Below are positions 8,773-18,062 of a stretch of DNA of 64,000 nt, one piece after another. Numbering within the stretch: the first letter of the stretch is position 1; every line of letters starts with the position of its first letter. A program made the position numbers and the translations under genes. Below the pieces are notes generated by a model, which was not told the DNA's origin, searched no databases, and was given only the letters and a program-made list of their open reading frames with translations. The stretch comes from Streptomyces platensis. Lineage in GTDB: Bacteria > Actinomycetota > Actinomycetes > Streptomycetales > Streptomycetaceae. The stretch spans positions 7,502,001-7,566,000 of the forward strand of contig NZ_CP023691.1 in NCBI RefSeq assembly GCF_008704855.1, in the 5' to 3' direction.

Positions 8773-11700
8773 TCAGCCCAGCGACGAGAACACGAACGAG
8801 AAGCGCGCCGGAGCCACCTCCAGCCGGTGCTGCGGCAGCACCCCCGGCCCGCAGGACTGGCTGCCGATGCCGTGCTGCGCATGGTCGAGATGGACCCACA
8901 GATCCTCGCCCGGCCGCAGATCCGTGGTGTGGCGGGCGGCGGTCAGCTCCTCGGCCGGCCACCGGCGGGCGGCGAAGAAGAAGTCCGGGTCACCCGCGAT
9001 CCGCAGCCCCGAGCCGTCCGTACGCGTCAGCTCCGCCCAGCGCACCCCGGGCCGCGCCCCGTTCTCCTGCGGTCGGACATACGGCGTCTGGAGCGCGTCC
9101 ACCGGCATCGACCAGCGGCCGACCCGGGCGGCGGCCCGGGTGTCCGGATAGCCCTCGCCGGGCCCGCCGCCGAACCACGTGGCGAGCCCCAGGCTGCCGC
9201 ACACCCGCATCCGCACCCCCAGCCGCGGCAGCGGCACCGGCCAGTCGCCCTCCGGGTCGACGCTCAACTCCAGCCGCAGCAGACCGGGTTGTGCCGTCCA
9301 GTGGTAGACCGTTCGGAGCGCCAGCGGCGTGCCGGCCGGGGCGACCCGGGTGCGCACCGTCAAGGAGTCCGAACCGGTCTCGACGGCATCGACGCGGTGC
9401 CGCATCCGGTGCAGCCCGAGCCGCCGCCACTCGGTGGCCGGCCGTGGCTCCGGCTGCCAGGGCGCGGCCTCGTCGTTGTCGGTCGGTGCCCGCCACACGT
9501 CCAGCCGGGGCCCGCCGAGCCGTACGCCGCCCAGATAGTCGAGGGTTCCCGTGGTGGCGTCGAAGGTCCCCGGTCCGAGGACGATCACATTGCCCTCGCC
9601 GCGGCGCGGGGTGGCGGTGGCCGCCGGGGGAGTGGCGGTGGGGCGCGGCGCGGCCGGGAGCTGGCCCCAGGCGACCTCGTGCCCCGAGGGCGCCCATGCG
9701 GTGTCCTGCTCCAATACGGCCTGGACCGTCCAGATCGCCTCTCCCTCGTCGCCCGGTTCGCACGGCGCCGGAGGCAGATCCACCACGGCCGACGCACCGG
9801 GCGCCAACGGCGGCACCGCCAGCCGGCCGTGCCCGCGCAGCTCGCCGCCCACCTCGTGGACATAGCGGAACAAGAGAGAGTCGAGGCCCGCGAAGTCATA
9901 CCGATTGGTGATCCGGACCGCGCCCGCCGCGCCGTCGTCGCTCGCGGCCTCGATCCGCACCGGCTCGATGACCTTCTTGAACTCCAGCAGGCCGGGGGAG
10001 GGCACCCGATTGGGCAGGACCAGCCCGTCGCAGACGAAGTTCCCGTCGTGCAGCTCCTCGCCGAAGTCACCGCCGTAGGCGTAAAAGACCTCACCGTCGG
10101 CCGTGTGCTGCCGCAGCCCGTGGTCGATCCACTCCCAGACGAAACCGCCCTGGCAGCGCTCATGGCGCTCGAACAGCCGCTGGTACTCGCTCAGTCCGCC
10201 GGGCCCGTTGCCCATGGCATGCGCGTACTCACACAACAGGAACGGGAGCGCCCGCCGCCGGGCGTCCAGCTCCGGGTCGGGCAGCGGTGCCTCCGCGCGC
10301 CGCCCGATGCGCTCCACCTCGGCGTGGTCGGCGTACATCCGGGAGTAGACATCGGTGTCGGCGCAGCTGGGGTCGCCCTCGTAGTGCAGCGGGCGGGACG
10401 GGTCGCGCTCGCGCATCCAGGCGGCCATCGCGGACAGCCCGCGCCCCGTGCCGCACTCATTACCCAGCGACCACAGCACGATGCTGGGGTGGTTCTTGTC
10501 CCGCTCGACCATCCGCCGGGCCCGGTCGAGCAGCGCCGGCTCCCAGCGCGCGTCATCGACCGGATTGTCCCGCCGGCCCTGCTGGGCGAAACCGTGCGTC
10601 TCCAGATCGCACTCGTCGACCACCCACAGACCCAACTCGTCGCACAGATCCAGGAAGGCGGGGTGCGGCGGATAGTGGCTGGTGCGCACCGCGTTGATGT
10701 TGTGCTGTTTCATCAGGAGCAGGTCACGGCGCATCGTCTCCGGGCTGAGCGTCCGTCCCGAACGCGGATGGAACTCATGCCGGTTGACGCCGCGCAGCAG
10801 GATCCGGCGGCCGTTGACCGTCAGCAGCCCGCCCTCGACGCGGACCGTACGGAAGCCGATCCGCAGCGGGATCCGCTCGCCCGGGGTGACCAGCTCCCCG
10901 TCGTAGAGGTGCGGTTCCTCGGCCGTCCAGGGACGCACCGGCACCGTGGCGCTCTCCCCGGTCGCCAGATCGAGACCGAGCGCGGGAACGGTCACCCGGC
11001 CGGCCGGTTCGCACTCCACCCGCAGGGTGCCGCGCCCCGTGACGTGATCGAATCCGGCGTGCACGAAGTGGTCGGCGACCGAGCCCTCGGGACGGCGATG
11101 GAGCGAGACGTTCCGGAAGATGCCGGGGAGCCACCACTGGTCCTGGTCCTCCAGATAACTGCCCGACGACCACTGGTGGACCCGCACCACCAGCACATTG
11201 CCGCGCGGCCGCAGCAACTGCCCGACCTCGAACTCGTGCGGCAGCCGGCTGCCCTTGAAGTGCCCCAGCTCCGCCCCGTTGAGCCAGACCCGGGCGCAGG
11301 ACTCCACCCCGCCGAAGTGCAGCACCGCCGGCCCGTCCCCCCACCCCTCGGGCAGATCGAAGCGGCGCCGGTGATCGCCCGTCGGGTTCTCGTCCGGCAC
11401 CCGCGGCGGATCGACCGGGAAAGGGTAGGCGGTGTTGGTGTACACGGGCGCCCCGCCGAGCTGCGGCCGCTCGCCGCCCCCGTACGAGCCCTCGTCGGCG
11501 AAGCGCCCCTGAAGCGGCCAGTGGCCGGGCACCCGCAGCTCCTGCCACTGCGCGTCATCGAAGTCCGGCCGGGCGAACGAGTCGTCCTCGGCGTCGGCAC
11601 GTGCCGAGAGCCGGAACCGCCAGGCGCCGTGCAGCGAGATCCGGGCGGCATCCGAGCGCGCGTACCAGGCGCGGGGCGGCAGGGCCCCGCTTCCCGGCGA

Positions 11701-11820
11701 GCGGTCCTCGTAGTACGGCGGGCGGCCGGGCCGGGACGGTGCGCCGGCCGGCTCGTCGGGGGTCCGCGCGGGCGATGCGGACGATGGGGGGTGCGGCGCG
11801 TGCGGCGAAGTGCCGGTCAC
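8773..11820 (-). CDS. lacZ: Beta-galactosidase, glycoside hydrolase family 2 (LacZ type)
   Basis: A 1015-residue enzyme of typical LacZ length hydrolysing terminal beta-galactosides. In order: an N-terminal sugar-binding domain (HGAWRFRLSARADAE..., YTNTAYPFPVDPP), immunoglobulin-like domains, a TIM barrel from about residue 330, and a C-terminal Bgal_small_N domain. The acid/base Glu is about residue 455 in WSLGNECGTG, and the nucleophile Glu about 531 in LLCEYAHAMGNG. There is no signal peptide, so it is cytoplasmic. The GTG start at 11820 follows GGAGGACCA. It stands alone and no sugar transporter is adjacent, so the natural substrate is not fixed by context. Confidence 0.95.
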   Translation of the reverse strand: MTGTSPHAPHPPSSASPARTPDEPAGAPSRPGRPPYYEDRSPGSGALPPRAWYARSDAARISLHGAWRFRLSARADAEDDSFARPDFDDAQWQELRVPGHWPLQGRFADEGSYGGGERPQLGGAPVYTNTAYPFPVDPPRVPDENPTGDHRRRFDLPEGWGDGPAVLHFGGVESCARVWLNGAELGHFKGSRLPHEFEVGQLLRPRGNVLVVRVHQWSSGSYLEDQDQWWLPGIFRNVSLHRRPEGSVADHFVHAGFDHVTGRGTLRVECEPAGRVTVPALGLDLATGESATVPVRPWTAEEPHLYDGELVTPGERIPLRIGFRTVRVEGGLLTVNGRRILLRGVNRHEFHPRSGRTLSPETMRRDLLLMKQHNINAVRTSHYPPHPAFLDLCDELGLWVVDECDLETHGFAQQGRRDNPVDDARWEPALLDRARRMVERDKNHPSIVLWSLGNECGTGRGLSAMAAWMRERDPSRPLHYEGDPSCADTDVYSRMYADHAEVERIGRRAEAPLPDPELDARRRALPFLLCEYAHAMGNGPGGLSEYQRLFERHERCQGGFVWEWIDHGLRQHTADGEVFYAYGGDFGEELHDGNFVCDGLVLPNRVPSPGLLEFKKVIEPVRIEAASDDGAAGAVRITNRYDFAGLDSLLFRYVHEVGGELRGHGRLAVPPLAPGASAVVDLPPAPCEPGDEGEAIWTVQAVLEQDTAWAPSGHEVAWGQLPAAPRPTATPPAATATPRRGEGNVIVLGPGTFDATTGTLDYLGGVRLGGPRLDVWRAPTDNDEAAPWQPEPRPATEWRRLGLHRMRHRVDAVETGSDSLTVRTRVAPAGTPLALRTVYHWTAQPGLLRLELSVDPEGDWPVPLPRLGVRMRVCGSLGLATWFGGGPGEGYPDTRAAARVGRWSMPVDALQTPYVRPQENGARPGVRWAELTRTDGSGLRIAGDPDFFFAARRWPAEELTAARHTTDLRPGEDLWVHLDHAQHGIGSQSCGPGVLPQHRLEVAPARFSFVFSSLG

Positions 11821-11939
11821 TGGTCCTCCTGCTGCGGGCGAGGTGCCGGGAGGTGGGGGATCGGTTCAGCGAAGCACGCGCGGCGGCCCGGCGCAGGCGG
11901 ATGGGGGGATTGGGGTGGGGCGGCTTCCTCACCGCCTCC

Positions 11940-13253
11940 TCACCCCTCCGCCGACAACCCCGCCAGCGCGCCCGCCGGATCGTCCGTGGCCGGACCCGCG
12001 GGCACCCACTGCCCGCCCTCCCGGCGGTACGGCCACCAGCGGCCGTCCCGCCCGTAGCGCAACTGGGCCGCCCCGCCCACCACCGTCCAGCGGTTACGGG
12101 TGACCCGCAGCCGCGGCCGGGTCTCCTCGTCCTCCCACGCGGCCGCCAGCCGGCTGGTGGCCCGCGCCAGCGCCTCGGGCTCCGGTGTCCAGTCCTCCTC
12201 CAGGACCGCCAGCCCCGCCGCGCCGCCCAGCTCCCAGGCCCGTACGGCTGACGCCAGACCCCGCGCATCACGCCCCGAACCGGCCGCCAGCCGCGCCGAT
12301 ATGGGCGCCCCGGGCAGGGAAGCCGCCAGCCGCACCGCATCCTGGGCGGGCGTCAGGACGGGCGGCGGCGGACCGTCCGGATGCCGCGGGGACAGCGCAT
12401 CCGCCAGCATCAGCTGGGCGCGCGCCGCCGCGTCCCCGATCAGGAACTCCAGCGCGGCCACGTCCACCCCGGGCGCGGGCGGGGTGCCGCCGCCGAGCAC
12501 CGGCGGGATGCCTGGTGTGGCGACCGGCGCCGGGGGCGCGGGCAGCGGCGGCAGAATGTCGCGCGCCGCGTACGCCTCGACCGCCGGCACCCCGGCACCG
12601 GAAGGCTCCGCCGCGCCCGCGCCTGCCGGGCCCTCCGCCCGCGACGCGCTGCGCGCCTGCAACTCGTCCAGCAGCTCCTGCTCACCCCGGCCGCGCATCA
12701 GCAGCAGCACGAACGGGTCCTGGTCCAGCAGCCGCGCCAACTGGTAGCACAGCGCGGTCGAATGCGCGCAGTGGTCCCATGCCCCACAGCTGCACTCCGA
12801 CTCCAGGTCGCCGATGCCCGGCAGGAGTTCGATACCGGCCGCGGCGGCGTCCTCGACGAGCACCGGCGGCATGTCCCGGTCCAGCAGCGCCGCGATGTGC
12901 CCGGCCCGGTCCGCGACCAGGTCCAGGAAGCGGTCCCAGTCCGCCGCGCTCAACTGCTGGAGCAGGACGTCGGACCGGTGCCGCGTGTGGTCCCGGTCCT
13001 GCACCACCGCGGTGATCCGGCCGGGACGCACCGACACCGCACCGACCGCACCGGCCCGCGCATGCCGCCGCCCCAGCTTCACCTGCGCGCCGTCCAGCGC
13101 GGTGTCCTCCAGCGCCTTGAGCCACGCCTGCCCCCACCAGCTCCGGGCAAAGGCCTGCCCAGGCGCCGCGGGCAACGCCTCGAACGTCCGCTCAACGCCA
13201 GCGGAAGCCCCCTCGTCCAGATACATCCGTCCCTCATCTCCCGGCATGTTCAT
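11940..13253 (-). CDS. SWIM zinc-finger protein (partner of SNF2 helicase)
   Basis: A 437-residue protein. The N-terminal half contains WWGQAWLKALED and, at about residues 170-195, a SWIM finger CSCGAWDHCAHSTALCY (CxCx(n)CxH), followed by a Pro/Ala-rich linker and a C-terminal region of unknown fold. Its start overlaps the stop of the upstream SNF2 helicase by 4 bp, so the two are translationally coupled; this SWIM/SNF2 pair recurs across actinobacteria. SWIM fingers bind nucleic acid or protein. The biological role of the pair, possibly DNA repair or remodelling, is inferred. Confidence 0.88.
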   Translation of the reverse strand: MNMPGDEGRMYLDEGASAGVERTFEALPAAPGQAFARSWWGQAWLKALEDTALDGAQVKLGRRHARAGAVGAVSVRPGRITAVVQDRDHTRHRSDVLLQQLSAADWDRFLDLVADRAGHIAALLDRDMPPVLVEDAAAAGIELLPGIGDLESECSCGAWDHCAHSTALCYQLARLLDQDPFVLLLMRGRGEQELLDELQARSASRAEGPAGAGAAEPSGAGVPAVEAYAARDILPPLPAPPAPVATPGIPPVLGGGTPPAPGVDVAALEFLIGDAAARAQLMLADALSPRHPDGPPPPVLTPAQDAVRLAASLPGAPISARLAAGSGRDARGLASAVRAWELGGAAGLAVLEEDWTPEPEALARATSRLAAAWEDEETRPRLRVTRNRWTVVGGAAQLRYGRDGRWWPYRREGGQWVPAGPATDDPAGALAGLSAEG

Positions 13254-16222
13254 CGCTCGTTCCCCCGCAGGGCGACCAGATCCGCCAGCTCGGCGTCGGT
13301 GAGTTCGGTCAGCGCGGCCTCGCCGGACCCCAGCACCGCATCGGCCAACTGCTGCTTACGGGCGAGCATGTCGGCGATCCGGTCCTCGATCGTGCCCTCC
13401 GTGATGATCCGGTGGACCTGCACCGGCTGGGTCTGCCCGATGCGGTAGGCGCGGTCGGTGGCCTGCGCCTCGACGGCCGGATTCCACCAGCGGTCGAAGT
13501 GCACGACATGCGCCGCCCTGGTGAGGTTGAGACCGGTACCCGCCGCCTTCAACGACAGCAGGAACACCGGCGCCGCCCCCTCCTGGAAGCGCCGCACCAT
13601 CTCCTCCCGGCGGGCCACCGGCGACCCGCCGTGCAACAACTGCGTGGGCACCCCGCGCGCCGCCAGATGCCCCTCCAGCAGCCGCGCCATCTGCACGTAC
13701 TGGGTGAACACCAGCACGCTCGCGCCCTCGGCGAGGATGCTGTCCAGCAACTCGTCCAGCAGCTCGACCTTTCCCGAACGCCCCGCGATTCGCACCGCTT
13801 CCGCCGTACGGCCATCCGCCGCCGGCCCGCTCTCCTTCAAGTACTGCGCGGGGTGGTTGCAGATCTGCTTGAGCGAGGTGAGCAGCTTGACCACCAGCCC
13901 GCGGCGGGCGAACCCGTCCGTCCCGGCGATCTCGTCGAGCCCCTCGCGCACCACGGCCTCGTACAGCCCGGCCTGCTCCTTGGTCAGCGTCACCGCACGG
14001 TCGGTCTCCGTCTTGGGCGGCAGCTCCGGCGCGATCCCCGGGTCGGACTTACGGCGGCGCAGCAGGAACGGCCGCACCAGCCGGGCCAGCCGCTCGGCCG
14101 CCGCCCCCGCCTCCGGGGACGCCGCCGCACCGCCCTCGATGGCCCGCGCATAGTGCGTTCGGAACCGGCCCAGCGGTCCCAGCAGTCCCGGAGTCGTCCA
14201 GTCCAGGATCGCCCACAGCTCCGACAGATTGTTCTCCACCGGGGTACCGGTCAGTGCCACCCGGGCCTTGGCGGGCACGGTCCGCAGCGCCTTGGCGGTC
14301 GCGGAGAACGGGTTCTTGATGTGCTGGGCCTCATCGGTGACGACCAGCCCCCAGCCCACCTCCGCCAGCTTCACGGCATCGAGCCGCATCGTCCCGTACG
14401 TGGTCAGCACGAACTCACCGTCCGCCAGGTCCGCCAGACTGCGCCGCCCGGCATGGAAACGGCGTACCGGTGTGCCCGGTGCGAACTTCTCGATCTCCCG
14501 CTGCCAGTTGCCCATGAGGGAAGTGGGACAGACGACGAGGGTGGGGCCGGCCGACTCGGGAGCGGTCTGCCGGTGCAGATGCAGGGAGATGAGCGTGACC
14601 GTCTTGCCCAGCCCCATATCGTCGGCGAGACAGGCGCCCAGCCCCAGTGACGTCATCCGGTGCAGCCAGCCGAGCCCGCGCAACTGGTAGTCGCGCAGCG
14701 TCGCGGTGAGCGCCGCCGGCTGCCGGACGGGCTCGGCGCCGCCCTCCGGTTCGGCGATCCGGTCACGCAGTTGGGCCAGCCATCCGGAAGCCGCCACCGC
14801 CACCCGGCCGCCGTCGCCGTCCTCGGCACTGCCGGTGAGCGCGGCGCCGAGCGCATCGAGCGGGGTGACCTTCCGCTCCTGCCGGTCCCGGGCGGCCCGC
14901 ACCGCCGCCGGATCGATCAGCACCCACTGACCGTGCAGCCGCACCAGCGGCCGCCCCGCCTCGGCAAGCCGGTCCAGCTCCGCCTTGTCGACCTCCTGGT
15001 CCCCCACAGCGAACCGCCAGCTGAACGACAACAGAGCATCCGCCGACAACAACGAAGGAAGCCCCGAGCCCCGTCCCTCGTCCCCGTCACCGCCGCCCCC
15101 GCCGGGCGGCCCCACCACGGCACGGGCGGTCAGCGTGCGCGCCAGCTCCTTCGGCCAGTGCACCGCCACCCCCGCGGCGGCCAGCGCGCCGGCGGCCGGC
15201 CCGAGCAGCTCCGCGATCTCCTCATCGGCGAGCTCCAGGGCATCGGGCACCGCCGCGGACAGCAACGGCGTGAGCGGCGCCCAGGCGGCCGCCGCCCGCC
15301 GCAACGTCAGCAGCGTGTCCATCCGCGCCCCCGCCCCGAACGCCTGCCCGGCCGCCGAGGCCCCCGCCCACACCTCCGCGGCATCCGCGACCAGCGCCGG
15401 ATCGCTGAGACTGTGCAACTGAACCACGGCGGCAAACGTGAACGGCGCACCGTCGGGAATGCGGTCCCCCTCCCCCTCCCCGGCCACACCGCCGCGCAGC
15501 CTTTCCGGGCACACACCCACCTCGCCGACCTGCTCCCCGCCCCGCACCTCCACACGCAGGGAGACCCGTACGCCCGCGTCATGCCCCGCGGCGACCTCCG
15601 CCGCCCAGGCGCGCTGTTCGGGGATGTGCTGCGGCGCGGTCACCGCGAAGGCCGGCGCCCCGGTGGCCAGCGCGGCGCCGGGGGAGCGCGGCAGCCCGTC
15701 CGCCACCGCGTCGAGGAAGGCCCGCACATGCCGTTCGGGATCCGGCAGCTCCAACGGGTCGGTGTCCGGGAGCGGGCTCGCGTGCGCGTACGGCGGCATC
15801 GCGGCGGCGAGATCACGCAGCCGCGCCAGGTCCGCCGGATCGAGCGGCCCCAGCCGCCAGGCGTCGTACCCGGCCGGGCTGACCCCCGGCAGTATCCGCC
15901 CACGGGCCGCGAGCTGGAGCGCCAATACGGACGCGGCTCCCCAGAAGGCGGCAGCCGGATGGGCGTCCCCGCCGGCCCGCGCACGGGTGAGCACCGGCAC
16001 CGCCTCGGCCACCGTCAGCACCAGCGCCGGGACCTCGCACAAGGAAACCCCGCCGTCGTCCTCCGGCAGCACAACGCCCAGCGACGCGTCCCCCACGGCT
16101 TCACCATCAGGCCGCCAGAACGCGATCCGCCCGGCCCGCGGCGGATCCGACGGCAGAAAAACCGCTGCGCACTGCGCGAGTGCGGAGAGCTGAGCGGGAG
16201 TGACCGCGGGGAGGGATGTCAC
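13250..16222 (-). CDS. SNF2-family DEAD/DEAH-box ATPase
   Basis: A 990-residue protein. An N-terminal region of about 480 residues (SNF2_N-associated domain of bacterial SNF2 proteins) precedes the ATPase core. Motifs are LADDMGLGKT (Walker A), VVTDEAQHIKN (DEAQ, motif II), ALTGTPVENNLSELW (motif III), SVLVFTQYVQM, LLSLKAAGTGLNLT and the terminal arginine-finger motif ATDRAYRIGQTQPV. These are classic Swi2/Snf2 signatures of a double-stranded-DNA translocase. The GTG start at 16222 (MTSLPAVTPAQLSALAQ) is plausible. It is first of the two-gene operon with the SWIM protein. Confidence 0.93.
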   Translation of the reverse strand: MTSLPAVTPAQLSALAQCAAVFLPSDPPRAGRIAFWRPDGEAVGDASLGVVLPEDDGGVSLCEVPALVLTVAEAVPVLTRARAGGDAHPAAAFWGAASVLALQLAARGRILPGVSPAGYDAWRLGPLDPADLARLRDLAAAMPPYAHASPLPDTDPLELPDPERHVRAFLDAVADGLPRSPGAALATGAPAFAVTAPQHIPEQRAWAAEVAAGHDAGVRVSLRVEVRGGEQVGEVGVCPERLRGGVAGEGEGDRIPDGAPFTFAAVVQLHSLSDPALVADAAEVWAGASAAGQAFGAGARMDTLLTLRRAAAAWAPLTPLLSAAVPDALELADEEIAELLGPAAGALAAAGVAVHWPKELARTLTARAVVGPPGGGGGDGDEGRGSGLPSLLSADALLSFSWRFAVGDQEVDKAELDRLAEAGRPLVRLHGQWVLIDPAAVRAARDRQERKVTPLDALGAALTGSAEDGDGGRVAVAASGWLAQLRDRIAEPEGGAEPVRQPAALTATLRDYQLRGLGWLHRMTSLGLGACLADDMGLGKTVTLISLHLHRQTAPESAGPTLVVCPTSLMGNWQREIEKFAPGTPVRRFHAGRRSLADLADGEFVLTTYGTMRLDAVKLAEVGWGLVVTDEAQHIKNPFSATAKALRTVPAKARVALTGTPVENNLSELWAILDWTTPGLLGPLGRFRTHYARAIEGGAAASPEAGAAAERLARLVRPFLLRRRKSDPGIAPELPPKTETDRAVTLTKEQAGLYEAVVREGLDEIAGTDGFARRGLVVKLLTSLKQICNHPAQYLKESGPAADGRTAEAVRIAGRSGKVELLDELLDSILAEGASVLVFTQYVQMARLLEGHLAARGVPTQLLHGGSPVARREEMVRRFQEGAAPVFLLSLKAAGTGLNLTRAAHVVHFDRWWNPAVEAQATDRAYRIGQTQPVQVHRIITEGTIEDRIADMLARKQQLADAVLGSGEAALTELTDAELADLVALRGNER

Positions 16223-16369
16223 GGGGTTCCGAGCTCCTCAAGTTTGACTAGTCGCGCCTGGAGCGCCCGAGAGTACAGGATGACGTGTCCCCGGAAGGAA
16301 CCTGCGACGCGAAATCGGCGTTCAATGGAGTACACAGAGCGCGGCATGCGCCGCGGAAGGGGCGTGAAG

Positions 16370-16552
16370 ATGTCCACTCAAGCGAAGGTCGCGGTCGGCG
16401 GCGTAGCGGTGGGAGTGATCCTGCTGTGGCTGCTGCCCTTCTGGGCGGCCCTCCTGGTCATGGTCGGAATCCCGGCAGTCGCGTATCTGACACTCGACTC
16501 CTCCCAACGCCGCCGCCTACGCCGCGTCAGCCGCAAACAAATCGGCCGCTGA
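16370..16552 (+). CDS. Small hydrophobic membrane protein, unknown function
   Basis: A 60-residue protein with two closely spaced hydrophobic stretches (VAVGGVAVGVILLWLLPFW and AALLVMVGIPAVAYLTL) followed by a strongly basic tail (SQRRRLRRVSRKQIGR). The form is that of a small two-helix or hairpin membrane protein with its basic end inside the cell. A GAAGGGG motif lies before the start; GTG 16364 is an alternative two codons upstream. Divergent from the SNF2 gene. No function is recognised. Confidence 0.6.
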   Translation: MSTQAKVAVGGVAVGVILLWLLPFWAALLVMVGIPAVAYLTLDSSQRRRLRRVSRKQIGR

Positions 16553-16601
16553 CGGGTTGCCGGTGGCTGGCCGCCGGTTCGCGTACGGCGGGTGGGTGGC
16601 G

Positions 16602-16718
16602 GGTCGGAGGGGACGCCCGGTACCCCGTCCTCGGCGCGGGCGGCCCTGGTCCCAGAGGTAAGTCACCCCGGCGTTCGCTCCGGTCCTGCGGGCGGGGCAC
16701 CGGACATCCCCTCCGACC
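16602..16718 (+). repeat. 117-bp repeat element with terminal inverted repeats, copy 1
   Basis: The element begins GGTCGGAGGGGACG and ends CATCCCCTCCGACC, so its ends are 13-of-14 inverted repeats. Its reverse complement aligns along its whole length with 16913-17029, which is also exactly 117 bp. It contains no convincing gene. The size, terminal inverted repeats and two copies in opposite orientation are those of a miniature inverted-repeat (MITE-like) element or a structured repeat. It lies in a 638-bp gene-free stretch (16553-17190). Confidence 0.7.
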
Positions 16719-16780
16719 ACCGTCCGTAGGCGGCTGACCCGCCGTACCGATGACCGGTTACGGCTATGTCAGCGGGACCT

Positions 16781-16840
16781 CTTGGCAGGCAGCCGGTCCC
16801 TGAGGCCGTGCACGGCGCCCCTTGGCAGGCATCTGGTCCC
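16781..16840 (+). repeat. Two 20-bp direct repeats (40-bp period)
   Basis: CTTGGCAGGCAGCCGGTCCC at 16781-16800 recurs as CTTGGCAGGCATCTGGTCCC at 16821-16840 (18 of 20 identical). Both lie in the spacer between the two inverted 117-bp elements. Function unknown. Confidence 0.65.
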
Positions 16841-16912
16841 GCAGCTTGGGCGCGGGCCGCTGTGGGGTCTGTGACGGACGGTGCCACCGTCCGGCAGTCG
16901 GCAACGGGGGAC

Positions 16913-17029
16913 GGTCGGAGGGGATGTACCGGGGCCCGCCCGCAGGACCGGAGCAAACACCGGGGCAATCGATCCCACGTAGCCGCGTCGCCCGCGCCGA
17001 GGACGGGTCCCGGTGCGTCCCCTCCGGCC
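16913..17029 (-). repeat. 117-bp repeat element with terminal inverted repeats, copy 2 (inverted)
   Basis: The second copy begins GGTCGGAGGGGATG and ends CGTCCCCTCCGGCC. It matches the reverse complement of copy 1, with long identical runs such as GCCCGCAGGACCGGAGC versus GCCCGCAGGACCGGAGC and CGCCCGCGCCGAGGACGGG in both. The centre (around 16958-16990) is the most diverged. The pair could fold into a large cruciform or RNA stem across the 194-bp spacer. Confidence 0.7.
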
Positions 17030-17059
17030 CCCGCGGCAACCACGTAACCCGCAACGGCG

Positions 17060-17162
17060 CCAGCCACAACGCAGCCGCACCGAAGGCACATAACGGATCG
17101 GCCGCGCCACCGAAGGGGCGCGGGGAACTGCGCGCCCAGCCACAACGCACCCGCAGCCGAAC
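17060..17162 (+). repeat. Streptomyces dispersed repeat with a decayed upstream copy
   Basis: 17111-17162 contains GAAGGGGCGCGGGGAACTGC followed by a CCAGCCACAACGCACCCGCAG segment. I recognise this as a dispersed non-coding repeat found near gene ends in many Streptomyces genomes. A partial copy of its right half (CCAGCCACAACGCAGCCGCA) lies at 17060-17085. It sits just downstream of the stop of the 17191-17973 gene, so a role in 3' ends is possible. Function unproven. Confidence 0.6.
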
Positions 17163-17190
17163 ATCGCCCCAAGCGGAGGGCACCGACTTT

Positions 17191-17973
17191 TCAGACAGGC
17201 CGCTCCGCCAACTCCTCAAGCGACGCCAACAGCCCCGGCAGTTCAGGCCCCCTCCCCACCGGATGCACCTCCCCCGGTTCGTCGTCCAGCAGCACGAACG
17301 CGATGTCATCGGTACGGGCGACCATGCTCCACCCAGGCCCATCCACCCGCAGCGTCCGCGCCTCCCCCACCGCGAACGACGACCGCACCCGCCCGGGCGG
17401 CGGTGGCTCGTTCACATAGCCGCGCGCCTCCTTCAGCACCCGCCGCACCCCCTCGTGCGCCTCATCCCCCGGCTCCGCAAAGCTGACGTCGCCCTCCACC
17501 TGCTCGCGCCACGCCGCCCATTGCATGGCGATCTCGTCCGCCCCGAGCCGCCGCTGCGCCGGCCCCCACTCCTCCGCGTCGGGAGGGGTGAGCGGCGCCG
17601 GGTCGCCCTCCTGCGGCTCGGGATCGTGCGGCTGCGGCACACCGGGTGCCGCCACGGCGAGCGCGAGCGGCCAACCGGGCAGCGCCCCGACGATGCTGCT
17701 CTCGCCGGGCGAGAGGTCATACTCCATGCCGCAGTCCCAGGCCGCGATGGCGCAGGCGACGAGTGACACATCCTCCGTCACCACGGTCCAGCGCCCGCCG
17801 TCACCGTCCTGACCGAGGACCAGCCCGTAGCCCTCCGCGTACGGTTCGAGCCCGAGGCCCGCGCACACCTCGGGGTAGTCGTCACCGAGCACGCTCGGGA
17901 ACTGCGCGGGCGTCAGCAGCACCGCCGTCAGCACGAACAACTGATCGTTGTCGGCGCTCTCGGTCGTGGGCAC
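17191..17973 (-). CDS. Hypothetical protein (260 aa)
   Basis: A 260-residue acidic protein with no domain I recognise. It opens MPTTESADNDQLFVLTAVLLTP, then a region LGDDYPEVCAGLGLEPYAEGYGLVLG, a Glu/Pro-rich middle (PEPQEGDPAPL), and a C-terminal part EARTLRVDGPGWSMVARTDDIAFVLLDDEPGE. No signal peptide or membrane helix is evident. The GTG start at 17973 is supported by GGGGAGG five to six bases upstream. It is divergent from the small cysteine-rich gene at 18063. Codon use matches its neighbours, so it is likely a real lineage-specific gene. Confidence 0.7.
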   Translation of the reverse strand: MPTTESADNDQLFVLTAVLLTPAQFPSVLGDDYPEVCAGLGLEPYAEGYGLVLGQDGDGGRWTVVTEDVSLVACAIAAWDCGMEYDLSPGESSIVGALPGWPLALAVAAPGVPQPHDPEPQEGDPAPLTPPDAEEWGPAQRRLGADEIAMQWAAWREQVEGDVSFAEPGDEAHEGVRRVLKEARGYVNEPPPPGRVRSSFAVGEARTLRVDGPGWSMVARTDDIAFVLLDDEPGEVHPVGRGPELPGLLASLEELAERPV

Positions 17974-18062
17974 GCGGGCCTCCCCATCGGGTCCATTGCG
18001 GAGTACGTCGGCGCACCCTAATTCGCTTGGTACGGGCTTGTCACCAGCCGTACGCTGCGCGG

